Below, piece after piece: positions 44,697 through 53,507 of a stretch of 64,000 nucleotides of DNA. A model generated the notes under the pieces. It was given only the letters and a program-made list of their open reading frames with translations. It had not been told where the DNA came from and did no database searches. Source of the DNA: Erysipelothrix rhusiopathiae (GTDB lineage: Bacteria; Bacillota_I; Bacilli_A; Erysipelotrichales; Erysipelotrichaceae); contig NZ_LR134439.1 of the NCBI RefSeq assembly GCF_900637845.1, positions 1,054,001 to 1,118,000 on the forward strand, read 5' to 3'. Made by a program: the position numbers and the translations under genes. Positions within the stretch are counted from its first letter, which is position 1. Each line of letters starts with the position of its first letter.

Positions 44697-45221
44697 TTAC
44701 CCTATTGTATCACGCTTCATGGCTTTATACTGTTTTCTTAATTTTTTTAATGCCCAGTCGTAATGCGAGGAGGTAGCACTGATAAAATATGCACCTAAGG
44801 TTGTTGTTTTGGTAAATGGGTATACCTTTCTATCAAATAATGATTCTTGCGTATGGTTATGTATACGACTCACAACTTCTGCATGGGTATTTTGAATTTC
44901 GGTAAGTGCCTCTTCTAATGTTGTATTTTGGTAGGCTTCCCATATTTTATGATTTAGTTCAGGTGTTGTTTTCCATGTGAATCCTTTTGCGGGAATATCC
45001 GGCATTCCATTTTCTATAACACCGATTTGATACCATCGGATCATCATTTTATGCCATTCGATTAAATGACATAAAACGTCACGTAAGTTACGATCTCGAT
45101 CTTCAAGTACAAATGGAGCGTTACGCTCTTCTTCGCTCAAAGAATCGATAAATTCATTTAATTTATTAAAGTTTACAGTTGCTGCTTCAAGCAGCGTTTC
45201 TTTAGTTTGTGGACGTGCCAT
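44697..45221 (-). CDS. ClbS/DfsB family four-helix bundle protein (DUF1706)
   Basis: 174 residues of DinB-like four-helix fold. The DUF1706 hallmarks are present: PQTKETLLEAA at the N-terminus, VLCHLIEWHKMMIRWY (about 49-64) and KGFTWKTTPELN (about 79-90). The best-known member, ClbS, hydrolyses the cyclopropane of colibactin, but most homologues in Firmicutes have no known substrate. AAAAGGAG precedes the ATG. First in a small run of unknown genes on the minus strand. Confidence 0.85.
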   Translation of the reverse strand: MARPQTKETLLEAATVNFNKLNEFIDSLSEEERNAPFVLEDRDRNLRDVLCHLIEWHKMMIRWYQIGVIENGMPDIPAKGFTWKTTPELNHKIWEAYQNTTLEEALTEIQNTHAEVVSRIHNHTQESLFDRKVYPFTKTTTLGAYFISATSSHYDWALKKLRKQYKAMKRDTIG

Positions 45222-45249
45222 GATTTTCTTCTCCTTTTTAAATTATCTT

Positions 45250-45966
45250 TTATTCAAGATTGAGACTCGCGTTTTCGTAGTCCATGATAGTGCTTTTTAC
45301 AGACCCACCAAGATGTTGTTCAACAAATGTTGCAAGGTGGTGGGTAGCCTTCTCTAAATCGTCGCGACGTGTTGGATCGACACACTCAATAATTAAGAAT
45401 GCATTCGTTGTGTCATCCGTTAACATGGTGCGTTGACCATCACGCCAATTCCAACAACGACAAACCGCACCCACATCATCAACGTATGCGATTTCTCCAG
45501 GGAGTGTATTATCAGGTTCAGAATCACCAAGAGCCATAAAGGAATCATTTCCTTGAGTTTTAATTAATTGTAATGCCCCAACGAAAGTATCAATGTCTTC
45601 ACCACCGCAAGGAAGCCCATAGGTCAATGAGATTGCATTATAGATATCAACGAGAGGATTGATTGATCCAATCGTATTGCCCTTAGAAACCCGCTTTAAT
45701 AAAGCCTCAATCGAGACACGCGCTCCTTTTTTAGTTTTAAACTTTTGATATGCATCACGCCATACAGAAACTACAGCATTTTGACTTAAAACATCTTCGG
45801 TAAGATACTTTTGAGCTTCATGATGACTCTCATCAAGAAATTTAGAAATTGCAGTCATCGCTTCTGGGGTAAGATCCTTGTTTTGGACATCGTGTGCAAG
45901 TACAATCCCAAAACAAGCATCAGGAAATAAAGACCAGAAATCATCAGTTATTATAAATTGTTTCAT
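45250..45966 (-). CDS. B3/B4 (PheRS-beta-like) tRNA-binding domain protein
   Basis: 238-residue stand-alone B3_4 domain, as in the editing region of phenylalanyl-tRNA synthetase beta. NPLVDIYNAISLTYGLPCGGEDID (about residues 104-127) and the late LPGEIAYVDD...CRCWNWRDG (about 155-176) are family marks. Such proteins may edit mischarged tRNA or bind amino acids; function is not established. A 28-base gap leads to the next gene on the strand. Confidence 0.85.
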   Translation of the reverse strand: MKQFIITDDFWSLFPDACFGIVLAHDVQNKDLTPEAMTAISKFLDESHHEAQKYLTEDVLSQNAVVSVWRDAYQKFKTKKGARVSIEALLKRVSKGNTIGSINPLVDIYNAISLTYGLPCGGEDIDTFVGALQLIKTQGNDSFMALGDSEPDNTLPGEIAYVDDVGAVCRCWNWRDGQRTMLTDDTTNAFLIIECVDPTRRDDLEKATHHLATFVEQHLGGSVKSTIMDYENASLNLE

Positions 45967-46057
45967 GGAAGTTCCTTCTTTCTATATGATTATTATAATA
46001 CATTGGTGTGAAGGGGAACTTGTAAATGTGATGAAAAAAGTAAAGCATGTTCTTAAC

Positions 46058-46525
46058 TTAGAGATAAGCGTGTATTTGTTCATAAGCGATTGGAATCGCT
46101 TTAAGGAGTGTTTGTGTCAGTGCATTAAGATCTTCAAAGTTTGGATGGGTCACTAAATCCTTAGCGACGATATACCACTGAGGCATCTCATCAAAAGTAT
46201 TAAGTGGGGTATCTTTGAAGACGTTCCAATATTTTTTTTGAATGGGTTTTGTCCGTCCCATAAGCCAAAGTTCAAAGGTCATCGCTTGATGATTTAAAAT
46301 CAGACCGAGTTTTAAACCCTGTGATCGAAGAAAATCATCATCAAAATAAAAGTAAGTGTAATCAAGATAACCATTCAGAACGGATTTTGCCGTGAATGAA
46401 TCAAGTTTGAAATTACGTTGAATCTCATTCATTGTGTCAATTAAATATTTGTGCGTTGAAGGCATGTCGTGTTGATTAATGCTTTCTTGGTACTGTGAGA
46501 TGCGGTGATTTATCGATGTTTTCAT
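46058..46525 (-). CDS. small soluble protein of unknown function
   Basis: 155 residues, no signal or membrane segment. A central aromatic stretch (LDYTYFYFDDDFLRSQGLKLGLI, split about 50-72) suggests a compact alpha/beta fold. I do not recognise it. Start taken at 46525 behind AAAGGAG; a longer reading to 46573 has no site and runs toward the tRNA terminator. Confidence 0.65.
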   Translation of the reverse strand: MKTSINHRISQYQESINQHDMPSTHKYLIDTMNEIQRNFKLDSFTAKSVLNGYLDYTYFYFDDDFLRSQGLKLGLILNHQAMTFELWLMGRTKPIQKKYWNVFKDTPLNTFDEMPQWYIVAKDLVTHPNFEDLNALTQTLLKAIPIAYEQIHAYL

Positions 46526-46590
46526 AATAATCTCCTTTAAATAAACTATAGCAAATCTTATTTTTAAAAACAATTAACCGGAATAAGCGC

Positions 46591-46619
46591 AAAAAAAAGT
46601 CATTACCGAAGTAATGACT
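46591..46619 (-). terminator. terminator of tRNA-Leu
   Basis: Nine-pair stem AGTCATTAC / GTAATGACT with a stable TTCG loop on the minus strand, then eight T. Confidence 0.9.
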
Positions 46620-46632
46620 GTGATTTAATAAT

Positions 46633-46715
46633 TGGTGCGGGCGAGAGGACTCGAACCTCCATGCCGAAGCGCTAGATCCTAAGTCTAGTGTGTCTGCCAA
46701 TTTCACCACGCCCGC
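46633..46715 (-). tRNA. tRNA-Leu (TAG)
   Basis: 83 bases with encoded CCA. The acceptor stem GCGGGCG/CGCCCGC is perfect; the anticodon stem is CTAGA/TCTAG with loop CTTAGGA, giving TAG. A long variable arm (GCGCTTCGGCAT) confirms a class II tRNA. It is flanked by its own promoter and terminator. Confidence 0.97.
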
Positions 46716-46739
46716 GTATTCACTTTGTATTGCTAATAG

Positions 46740-46768
46740 ATTATAACAAGCCATTTCTAAGAAAGCAA
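46740..46768 (-). promoter_or_regulatory. promoter of tRNA-Leu
   Basis: On the minus strand TTGCTT, 17 bases, TATAAT with extended TG. Confidence 0.8.
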
Positions 46769-46805
46769 TACCCAAATTCAATAAAAATTAAAAAAGAATG
46801 AAAAT

Positions 46806-46831
46806 ATAAAAAAAGCGGCCTAAAACCGCTT
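46806..46831 (-). terminator. terminator of the LytTR/LiaF-like pair
   Basis: Short stem AAGCGG / CCGCTT followed by seven T on the minus strand. Confidence 0.7.
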
Positions 46832-46840
46832 AAATAGTGA

Positions 46841-47608
46841 TTATACGTACACAATTTTGATTTCGCCAAGGGTTACATCACCCGTTAAGGTTAATGTAGG
46901 ACCATCAACGACTGTATTTCGATGGGGATCACTGACACTTGCAAGTGTATTATCAATATTATTAATAACGTTGATATTATAAGGAATAAACAATTTTACC
47001 TGACCAAATGCGCAACTTACTTCAAGTTGTGCTCCTGCAGGGTTAAACTGAGCCTGATCAAAATAGATTGATAATGAAGCAAAGGTATTATCGATATAAC
47101 CACCGGTAAAGTTTTTTGAGCGGATGTATCGCGTACGATCCGTAAATAATGCTTCGATATTTATATAGTCTGCATGGTCGTCATCGCGATAACCACTGCG
47201 ACTATTCTGTGTTCCTGTGTGATACTCATATTGATTACCATCTTCATCCGTTGCATAGCTTGAACTTTCACGATACGATTCATACTTTTGAAAGTTCACG
47301 TGCCGTTTGCGTCGTTTGAAGATCACGGAAAGACCAACAGCTAGAAATGTACTTGCCCAAAATAGGGTTCCTCCATTTCCGTGAATATTAAAATAAACAC
47401 GGTTAATCCAAAGCGCCAAAGTAAGTGGATAAACAATCCCGAAGAAATTTAACTTAGGCATATTTGAAATTGCGAACGCTACTAAGGCTACCGTAAATGC
47501 AATCTTAAATGCATTGGGACCAAAACTATAAAGATTAAATGCACTACCAAATAATCCAAATGCCAGTAAGACTAGGACAAAGCCCCAGAAATAATCATTT
47601 TTTTTCAT
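46841..47608 (-). CDS. LiaF-like membrane protein
   Basis: 255 residues. Four membrane helices (about 8-100, LiaF/DUF5668-like transmembrane domain) are followed by a linker with RYDD-type charged residues and a C-terminal beta-rich domain (about 150-255, LEVSCAFGQVKLFIPYNINV) like that of LiaF, the negative partner of LiaS-type cell-envelope sensors. No sensor kinase is adjacent; instead it is encoded with a LytTR protein (one-base overlap), which is the likely partner. Confidence 0.82.
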   Translation of the reverse strand: MKKNDYFWGFVLVLLAFGLFGSAFNLYSFGPNAFKIAFTVALVAFAISNMPKLNFFGIVYPLTLALWINRVYFNIHGNGGTLFWASTFLAVGLSVIFKRRKRHVNFQKYESYRESSSYATDEDGNQYEYHTGTQNSRSGYRDDDHADYINIEALFTDRTRYIRSKNFTGGYIDNTFASLSIYFDQAQFNPAGAQLEVSCAFGQVKLFIPYNINVINNIDNTLASVSDPHRNTVVDGPTLTLTGDVTLGEIKIVYV

Positions 47609-48045
47609 TAGATACTCTCCTCCTTTAATCGTTGTTTAATTTGTTGGAAATACATGCGTGATACATACGTTATCTTATGACTGTTATAAAATTGAACACT
47701 TCGAGATGAAGTAATATTACGTTCAAGTGAATCAATCTGATTAAGATTCACAATACTTGATTTGGATGCTCGCATAAATGAACTTGGCAAGGATGCCTCT
47801 AACTCATATAGGCGATAATGTGTGCGAAATGAATCTTTTGCTGTATGGACATAAACCGCATCGTCTTCAGTCTCGAAGAAACAAACTTCATCAAGATCAA
47901 GTGTAATATCCTTACCGCGGTGAACCGCGTTAATCGATTGGGTATCCAAAGTATGAATCATTTTCTCAATTTGAGGTGTCATTTCGCGACACTCTAAAAC
48001 GATATCTTCTTCAAGATTCGGATTAATAATAACCTTTATATTCAC
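47608..48045 (-). CDS. LytTR-family DNA-binding regulator without receiver domain
   Basis: 145 residues: a short N-terminal beta/alpha region (1-45) and a LytTR domain (about 50-145; FFETEDDAVYVHT, RLYELEASLPSSFMRASKSSIVNLNQI). It lacks a phosphoacceptor domain, so it must be controlled by the co-encoded membrane protein or by abundance. Such LytTR-plus-membrane-inhibitor pairs are known in Streptococcus and Lactococcus. Overlaps the partner by one base. Confidence 0.9.
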   Translation of the reverse strand: MNIKVIINPNLEEDIVLECREMTPQIEKMIHTLDTQSINAVHRGKDITLDLDEVCFFETEDDAVYVHTAKDSFRTHYRLYELEASLPSSFMRASKSSIVNLNQIDSLERNITSSRSVQFYNSHKITYVSRMYFQQIKQRLKEESI

Positions 48046-48131
48046 GGATGTTCCTCCTGACTCTATTATAAATAATTATAATCGAATCGATACAAAAAAA
48101 GGGTAAGATGTCATAAATAAACCTTAAGTTG

Positions 48132-48965
48132 TTATTTTCGAATTGATCTTAAGAGCTCAATCTCTGCTTTATAGCCATCGTTATCATCTTGTGGCGTTTC
48201 AAGATAAAAGGGAAGATGACGTAATTTGGGGTGGTTTATAATTTTTTCAAATGTTTCCAAACCAATCGATCCTTGACCAATTTTTTCATGTCGATCTTTA
48301 TGAGACTTAAAGGGGTTTTTACTATCATTGATATGAATCGCATGCAGCTTATCTAAACCAACAACTTCATCAAAGTGTTCGATGACACCATCTAAATCAT
48401 TCACGATATCATAACCGGCATCATAGATATGGCATGTATCCCAACATACTCCAATTTTTTCTTTAACATTCACTTTTTCAATAATCGCAGCAATTTCTTC
48501 AAAAGTGCGACCCACTTCAGTTCCTTTACCTGCCATCGTTTCAAGCAAGACAATTGTTTCTTGATCTGAGTTTAAAACACGATTTAACATATCGGAGATC
48601 ATCACAATCGCAGGTTCAACACCTTGCCCTACATGACTTCCCGGATGGAAGTTATAAAGACTGCCTTTGATATGGCTCATACGGGACAAGTCATCACGCA
48701 TCAGTTCTTCGGCATAATCACGCGTATAATCCTTATTACTGCATGGGTTCATCGTGTATGGCGCATGTGCAAGAATGTGCTTGAAATTATTTGCTTCGAT
48801 TAAAGTATTAAGTTTTCCTAAATCCTCAAGATTAAGGGGCTTTGCTTTTCCGCCGCGAGGACTTCGCGTGAAGAACTGAAACGTATTGGCATCAATACGA
48901 AGTGATTCATGTCCCATTGCTTCGTAACCTTTCGCAAATGAGAGATGACAACCTAGATAAAACAT
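48132..48965 (-). CDS. nfo: deoxyribonuclease IV (AP endonuclease)
   Basis: 277-residue TIM-barrel zinc enzyme cutting 5' of abasic sites. Zinc-ligand motifs are present: GCHLSFAKG (N-terminus), LAHAPYTMN (about 65), [11 protein letters not shown] (about 105), LLETMAGKG (about 143), [13 protein letters not shown] (about 177), HINDSKNP...[11 protein letters not shown] (about 214-237). AAGGAGG precedes the ATG. Monocistronic. Confidence 0.96.
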   Translation of the reverse strand: MFYLGCHLSFAKGYEAMGHESLRIDANTFQFFTRSPRGGKAKPLNLEDLGKLNTLIEANNFKHILAHAPYTMNPCSNKDYTRDYAEELMRDDLSRMSHIKGSLYNFHPGSHVGQGVEPAIVMISDMLNRVLNSDQETIVLLETMAGKGTEVGRTFEEIAAIIEKVNVKEKIGVCWDTCHIYDAGYDIVNDLDGVIEHFDEVVGLDKLHAIHINDSKNPFKSHKDRHEKIGQGSIGLETFEKIINHPKLRHLPFYLETPQDDNDGYKAEIELLRSIRK

Positions 48966-49082
48966 AAAAATTCCTCCTTATATATATGTATCGTATCAAG
49001 ATGCATCGTAGACTACAATCTTAAAGCAAATAACTATACTTTAGAAATGGATATTGATAGAGTTTAAATAAGAGGTGATGAC

Positions 49083-49604
49083 ATGGAATTAAGTGGTAAA
49101 AGAGTTTTAACCATCGTAAGTGATGATTTTGATGATCTAGAATTGTGGTACCCAATCCTTCGACTTCGCGAAGCTGGTGCACAGGTTGATATAGCAGCTG
49201 AACTAAGTGGCACGACCTATCGTGGAAAATACGGCTTATCGGTTGTCAGTGATTTAAAGTTTTCGGATGTGGATATTACGCGTTATGATGGTCTTGTAAT
49301 TCCGGGCGGATGGGCACCAGATTATCTTCGTCGATTGGAACCAGTACTTGATTTTGTGAAGTATATGGATACCAATAAAAAGGTTATTGGACAAATTTGT
49401 CATGCTGGTTGGGTTTTATCATCAGCTGGAATATTAAGCGGAAAAACGGTAACCAGTACACCGGGAATTAAGCATGACTTAATGTATGCAGGCGCACATT
49501 GGGTTGATGAACCTGCAGTTCGAGATGGGCATGTTGTTTCTGGGAGACGTCCACCGGATCTACCAATTTATTTACCAATGTTGATTGAAGCACTTAAGGA
49601 CTGA
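49083..49604 (+). CDS. DJ-1/PfpI family protein
   Basis: 173-residue PfpI-type protein. The nucleophile elbow is IGQICHAGW with Cys near residue 106, and the acid YDGLVIPGGWAPDYLRR lies before it. The family includes glyoxalase-like deglycases and chaperones; activity cannot be told here. AAGAGGTG precedes the ATG. Transcribed away from nfo. Confidence 0.9.
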   Translation: MELSGKRVLTIVSDDFDDLELWYPILRLREAGAQVDIAAELSGTTYRGKYGLSVVSDLKFSDVDITRYDGLVIPGGWAPDYLRRLEPVLDFVKYMDTNKKVIGQICHAGWVLSSAGILSGKTVTSTPGIKHDLMYAGAHWVDEPAVRDGHVVSGRRPPDLPIYLPMLIEALKD

Positions 49605-49625
49605 TTTTATATCAGTCTTTTTATT
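49599..49625 (+). terminator. terminator of PfpI-family gene
   Basis: Seven-pair stem GACTGAT / ATCAGTC, loop TTTAT, T run; includes the stop codon. Confidence 0.82.
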
Positions 49626-50053
49626 TTAATTGAAACAATCTTGCTTTTAAATCTTTAAATCCATAGAGAAAGCAATACATTCTTAATGAATAACATTAAA
49701 ACCATACTTAAATCGTCTCTCGCTTGTCGATAACACGAACAGTATAGAGCAATATAGTGCTAATTGGTGCGAGTGAGTTTGTGAATTGGGTATACAATTC
49801 AAAAAGGTTTTCATTTGAACGAAGTTCACTTAGAAGTGAGTATTTTTGATTTCCAAGTGGTGTAATTAATTTTGTGAAAAAAGTCTGTGAATTCGCAAAC
49901 TAGTATGATTTGAAGCAATTAAGCACAAGTGTATACCAGAACGTGCCTAAAAAGGATGTGAAAAATAAAACGTATTGTACTAAGTTTGATATAATATGCG
50001 TGTAATACAAATAAGATATTGGGAATCAAACCCGAGAATAAGGAGGTATCTTA
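49605..50053 (+). other. long leader region upstream of pflB
   Basis: 449 bases without a gene. It holds a palindrome TGAATTG-6-CAATTCA (49782-49801), a small hairpin TCACT-TAGA-AGTGA followed by GTATTTTTG (about 49826-49847), a TTGTGAA ... TTCGCAA imperfect inverted repeat (about 49872-49898) and an extended -10 TG-a-TATAAT (49987-49995) giving a leader of about 55 bases. AAGGAGGT precedes the pflB ATG. Confidence 0.6.
49987..49995 (+). promoter_or_regulatory. extended -10 of pflB
   Basis: TG-a-TATAAT; no clear -35 at 17 bases, so it may rely on the extended element or an activator. Confidence 0.6.
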
Positions 50054-52291
50054 ATGTATAATCAATGGAAAGGCTTCAAAGGAAGCTATTGGAAAGAAAA
50101 CATTGATACTCGTGATTTTATTAAAAATAACTACACAGAGTATACTGGTAACGATGAGTTCTTAGAAGGACCAACTCAAAATACGTTGGATCTTATGGAA
50201 CAACTTGAAGAAATGAATGCTGTACAACGTGAAAAAGCTGGCGTTTACAACATGGATACAAAAATTGTATCGACTGTAAGTTCACACGGTCCAGGTTACA
50301 TGGATAAGGATAAAGAGCAAATTGTTGGGTTCCAAACAGATGAACCATTAAAACAAGCATTTATTCCTTTCGGTGGAATTGGAATGGCTGTGAAAGCTCT
50401 TGAAAGTAATGGTTATGAACCCGATGAGGAGTTAGTACATATCTTTACAAAATGGCGTAAAACACACAACCAAGGGGTATTTGATGTTTATACACCTGAA
50501 ATGCGTGCAGCACGTAAGAACAAGATCATTACAGGTCTTCCAGATGCTTATGGACGTGGACGTATTATCGGTGATTACCGACGTATCGCACTTTATGGTA
50601 TCGACCGTCTTGTAGCTGGTAAGAAAAATGATTTAGCACACACAGGTTACAAAACAATGACAGATGATGTAATTCGTTTACGTGAAGAAATCAGCGATCA
50701 GATTCATGCATTAGCAGAAATTAAAGAAATGGCTGCTTCTTATGGATTCGATATTTCACAACCTGCAGCAAATGCTAAAGAAGCAGTTCAATGGTTATAC
50801 TTTGGTTACTTAGCAGCTATCAAAGAAAATAACGGGGCAGCGATGTCAATTGGACGTATCTCAGCATTCCTTGATATCTATATTCAACGTGATTTAGACA
50901 ATGGTGTGATTACTGAAAAAGAAGCACAAGAACTTATTGACCACCTTGTAATGAAATTACGTATGGTTAAATTTGCACGTACACCTGAATACAACGCATT
51001 GTTCAGTGGTTACCCAATTTGGGCAACATTATCAATCGCTGGTATGGGATTTGACGGACGTTCACTTGTTACAAAAACTGACTTCCGTTTACTTCACACA
51101 CTCATTAACATGGGACCTTCACCAGAACCAAACTTAACAGTTCTATACTGTAAAGAATTACCAGAAGGATTCCGTACATTTGCATCACATGTAGCAATCG
51201 AAACATCTTCAATTCAATTTGAAAATGATACATTACTTCGTGAAAAATGGGGTTCAGATGACGTTGCCATCGCATGTTGTGTGTCCGCAACTGTTATCGG
51301 TAAAGATATGCAATTCTTTGGAGCTCGTGCAAACTTAATTAAATGTTTACTTTATGCTATCAATGGTGGTATTGATGAAGTTACTAAAGCACAAGTAGGA
51401 CCACGTTTACGTCCAATTACATCAGAATACTTAAACTTTGATGAAGTTAAAGTTGCTTACCAAGACATGATGGACTGGTTAGCTGAATTATATGTAAATA
51501 CATTAAACTCAATTCACTACATGCATGATAAATACGCTTATGAAAAAGCACAACTTGCATTAATGGATTCCGATCTTAAACGTACTTTTGCAACTGGTAT
51601 TGCAGGTATTTCACACGTTGCTGACTCCTTATCAGCAATCAAATACGCTAAGGTTAAGACGATCCGTGACGAAAAAGGTTTAGTTGTAGATTATGAAGTC
51701 GAAGGAGACTTCCCTAAATATGGTAATGATGATGACCGAGCAGATGATCTTGCAAACTGGGCATTACAATACTTCATGGGTCAAATCAAACGTCACCATA
51801 CATACCGTAATTCAACACCGACATTAAGCTTACTCACAATCACATCAAATGTTGTTTATGGTAAAGCTACAGGTAACACACCTGATGGACGTGGACAAGG
51901 TGTTCCTTTAGCACCTGGTGCGAACCCATCATACGGTGCAGAAAAGAATGGTTTATTAGCTTCATTAAACTCTACAGCTAAATTAGACTATAACTGTGCA
52001 CTTGATGGTATCTCAAATACACAAACAATTGCGCCAATCGCAATGGGTAAAACTACAGACGAACGTATCGTAAACCTACGTGGTATTATGGACGGTTACT
52101 TCGCGCAAGGAGCTTACCATTTAAACGTTAACGTGTTTGACAATGCACTTCTTGAAGATGCTATGGCCAATCCATTGAAATATCCTAACTTAACAATTCG
52201 TGTGTCCGGTTATGCTGTTCGATTTGTAGAACTTACAAAAGAACAACAACTTGATGTTCTTATGAGAACGGCTCACGAAAGAACTGTTTAA
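50054..52291 (+). CDS. pflB: formate C-acetyltransferase (pyruvate formate-lyase)
   Basis: 745-residue glycyl-radical enzyme converting pyruvate and CoA to acetyl-CoA and formate. Adjacent catalytic cysteines 408-409 lie in [11 protein letters not shown], and the radical Gly719 in RVSGYAVRF near the C-terminus. Length is normal. Codon use is strongly biased, as expected for a highly expressed gene. The activating enzyme gene (pflA) is not next to it. Formate made here can feed fhs at 21 kb. Confidence 0.98.
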   Translation: MYNQWKGFKGSYWKENIDTRDFIKNNYTEYTGNDEFLEGPTQNTLDLMEQLEEMNAVQREKAGVYNMDTKIVSTVSSHGPGYMDKDKEQIVGFQTDEPLKQAFIPFGGIGMAVKALESNGYEPDEELVHIFTKWRKTHNQGVFDVYTPEMRAARKNKIITGLPDAYGRGRIIGDYRRIALYGIDRLVAGKKNDLAHTGYKTMTDDVIRLREEISDQIHALAEIKEMAASYGFDISQPAANAKEAVQWLYFGYLAAIKENNGAAMSIGRISAFLDIYIQRDLDNGVITEKEAQELIDHLVMKLRMVKFARTPEYNALFSGYPIWATLSIAGMGFDGRSLVTKTDFRLLHTLINMGPSPEPNLTVLYCKELPEGFRTFASHVAIETSSIQFENDTLLREKWGSDDVAIACCVSATVIGKDMQFFGARANLIKCLLYAINGGIDEVTKAQVGPRLRPITSEYLNFDEVKVAYQDMMDWLAELYVNTLNSIHYMHDKYAYEKAQLALMDSDLKRTFATGIAGISHVADSLSAIKYAKVKTIRDEKGLVVDYEVEGDFPKYGNDDDRADDLANWALQYFMGQIKRHHTYRNSTPTLSLLTITSNVVYGKATGNTPDGRGQGVPLAPGANPSYGAEKNGLLASLNSTAKLDYNCALDGISNTQTIAPIAMGKTTDERIVNLRGIMDGYFAQGAYHLNVNVFDNALLEDAMANPLKYPNLTIRVSGYAVRFVELTKEQQLDVLMRTAHERTV

Positions 52292-52309
52292 TTTATAATT
52301 TATTAAACG

Positions 52310-52343
52310 AAAAAATCACGCCGAAACCGCGTGATTTTTTTTT
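52310..52343 (+). terminator. terminator of pflB
   Basis: Twelve-pair stem (six A, TCACGC / GCGTGA, six T) with loop CGAAACC-type sequence and nine T. Confidence 0.9.
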
Positions 52344-52352
52344 AGAATTAAA

Positions 52353-52388
52353 GAAGACATCTGAATGCAGCGATGTCTTTTTTATTTT
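52353..52388. terminator. second, bidirectional terminator facing the lactonase gene
   Basis: Eight-pair stem AAGACATC / GATGTCTT with ten-base loop and T-rich flank; touches the stop of the minus-strand gene. Confidence 0.75.
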
Positions 52389-53350
52389 TATGAAACGAAG
52401 AGAACTGAAACACATTCCGGTGCGTAAACATCCGATTGGAGTAATGTTAGCTTCCCAGTCGTCTCATCTCTTGCGTACAAGCTGAGATTATTTGTATCGC
52501 GGTTTGCGCAAACAAGATATTTTTGATCAGGACTGAGTGCAAAATCACGCGGATGTTCACCAAAGCTTGAAATATTTTGAATTAATTCAAGCTGGAGCCC
52601 GTCTTTACTGATTTTAAAGACTGTGATTGAGTCATGACCACGGTTGGATACATAAAGATAGTTTCCATCTTTAGAGATTCGAATTGCAGCTGCAGATCGA
52701 ATTGCATCAATTTCTGGCAATGCATCGAACACACCGTGCTCGATAAAATCAAATCCATCATCCTCTAAAACCGTAACATGACATGTATGCTCCGAAAATA
52801 GATAAAGTAAGGGTAAATGTGGATGAAAGGCAAGGTGTCGTGGACCCGACCCTGCAGGTGCTTTATACGTTGCGATTTCATTCATAAGTTCATATTTACG
52901 AACCGTATCTAAGCCTAAATCACAAACATAAACAAATTCGGTGTTTGGTTTCTTATTTACGAAGTGAGCATGCGATCCATCTTTGTATTCAATTTTTTTA
53001 AAGACTTGATGATTTTTATAAACATTGACGCGTCCTTTATGATAATTCGCATCATAGATTTGATCTTCATTTTTGTCATAGGCGACATAACACGGCGCAG
53101 GTCCGGGCTCAATAAAACGTTCAATAAGTTCTGTGTCAGTGCTTTGATACTTCCATGTCGCAATCCCTGCTAGATCATCTTTTTGATAGACACTGAATAA
53201 GGTTTGAGTTGTTGGGTCATAATCGAGGTAGGTTGGATTTTCAACGCTTGCAATGTGCGTTAAACGATCTAAACGATCATGTTCCAAGTCAATTTCATAA
53301 ATCCCTTTGCTTTCAGATTTTGTATAAGTTCCAAGTAATATTTTAGTCAT
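52388..53350 (-). CDS. lactonase family protein (6-phosphogluconolactonase-like beta-propeller)
   Basis: 320-residue seven-bladed propeller of the YkgB/Pgl type. Typical blades: LLGTYTKSESKGIY (4-17), GPAPCYVAYDKN, GSGPRHLAFHPHLPLLYLFSEH (about 167-188), SNRGHDSITVF (about 228) and GEHPRDFALSPDQKYLVCANRDTNNLSLY (about 255-283). It probably opens 6-phosphogluconolactone or another sugar lactone. Divergent from the GH4 gene with an operator-like palindrome on its -10. Confidence 0.88.
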   Translation of the reverse strand: MTKILLGTYTKSESKGIYEIDLEHDRLDRLTHIASVENPTYLDYDPTTQTLFSVYQKDDLAGIATWKYQSTDTELIERFIEPGPAPCYVAYDKNEDQIYDANYHKGRVNVYKNHQVFKKIEYKDGSHAHFVNKKPNTEFVYVCDLGLDTVRKYELMNEIATYKAPAGSGPRHLAFHPHLPLLYLFSEHTCHVTVLEDDGFDFIEHGVFDALPEIDAIRSAAAIRISKDGNYLYVSNRGHDSITVFKISKDGLQLELIQNISSFGEHPRDFALSPDQKYLVCANRDTNNLSLYARDETTGKLTLLQSDVYAPECVSVLFVS

Positions 53351-53367
53351 AAAAGCCTCCTAAATAA

Positions 53368-53390
53368 ATTATACCATAAGAATATGGTAT
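53368..53390 (-). promoter_or_regulatory. -10 and overlapping palindrome of the lactonase gene
   Basis: Minus-strand TATAAT at 53373-53368 overlaps the perfect inverted repeat ATACCAT-6-ATGGTAT (53371-53390). No good -35 is seen. Confidence 0.6.
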
Positions 53391-53399
53391 TTAATTTCA

Positions 53400-53425
53400 C
53401 ACTTAACACTTAAGAAAACACTTAA
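53400..53425 (+). repeat. three CACTTAA direct repeats upstream of the GH4 promoter
   Basis: CACTTAA at 53400, 53407 and 53419, the first two contiguous, 33-58 bases before the -35 of the GH4 gene; candidate activator sites. Confidence 0.5.
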
Positions 53426-53457
53426 ATGAAATTAAAAATCAAGTTCGGTGTGGTTTA

Positions 53458-53486
53458 TTGTGAGAAGACTTAATAAGGGATACAAT
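53458..53486 (+). promoter_or_regulatory. promoter of the GH4 gene
   Basis: TTGTGA, 17 bases, TACAAT. The predicted start near 53493 lies 15 bases before the ATG at 53508 and excludes the longer upstream reading. Confidence 0.72.
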
Positions 53487-53507
53487 TTGAATACCAAGGA
53501 GGCGACT

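Noticed and set aside
46476-46781. Minus-strand reading frame spanning the tRNA-Leu
   Set aside because: It contains the whole tRNA and its terminator; the VKLADTLDLG-type peptide is the usual translation of a tRNA-Leu gene.
49860-49900. TTGTGA-containing stretch as a Rex site before pflB
   Set aside because: The second half reads TTCGCAA about 13 bases away instead of TCACAA at the right spacing; it is too far from the Rex consensus to call.
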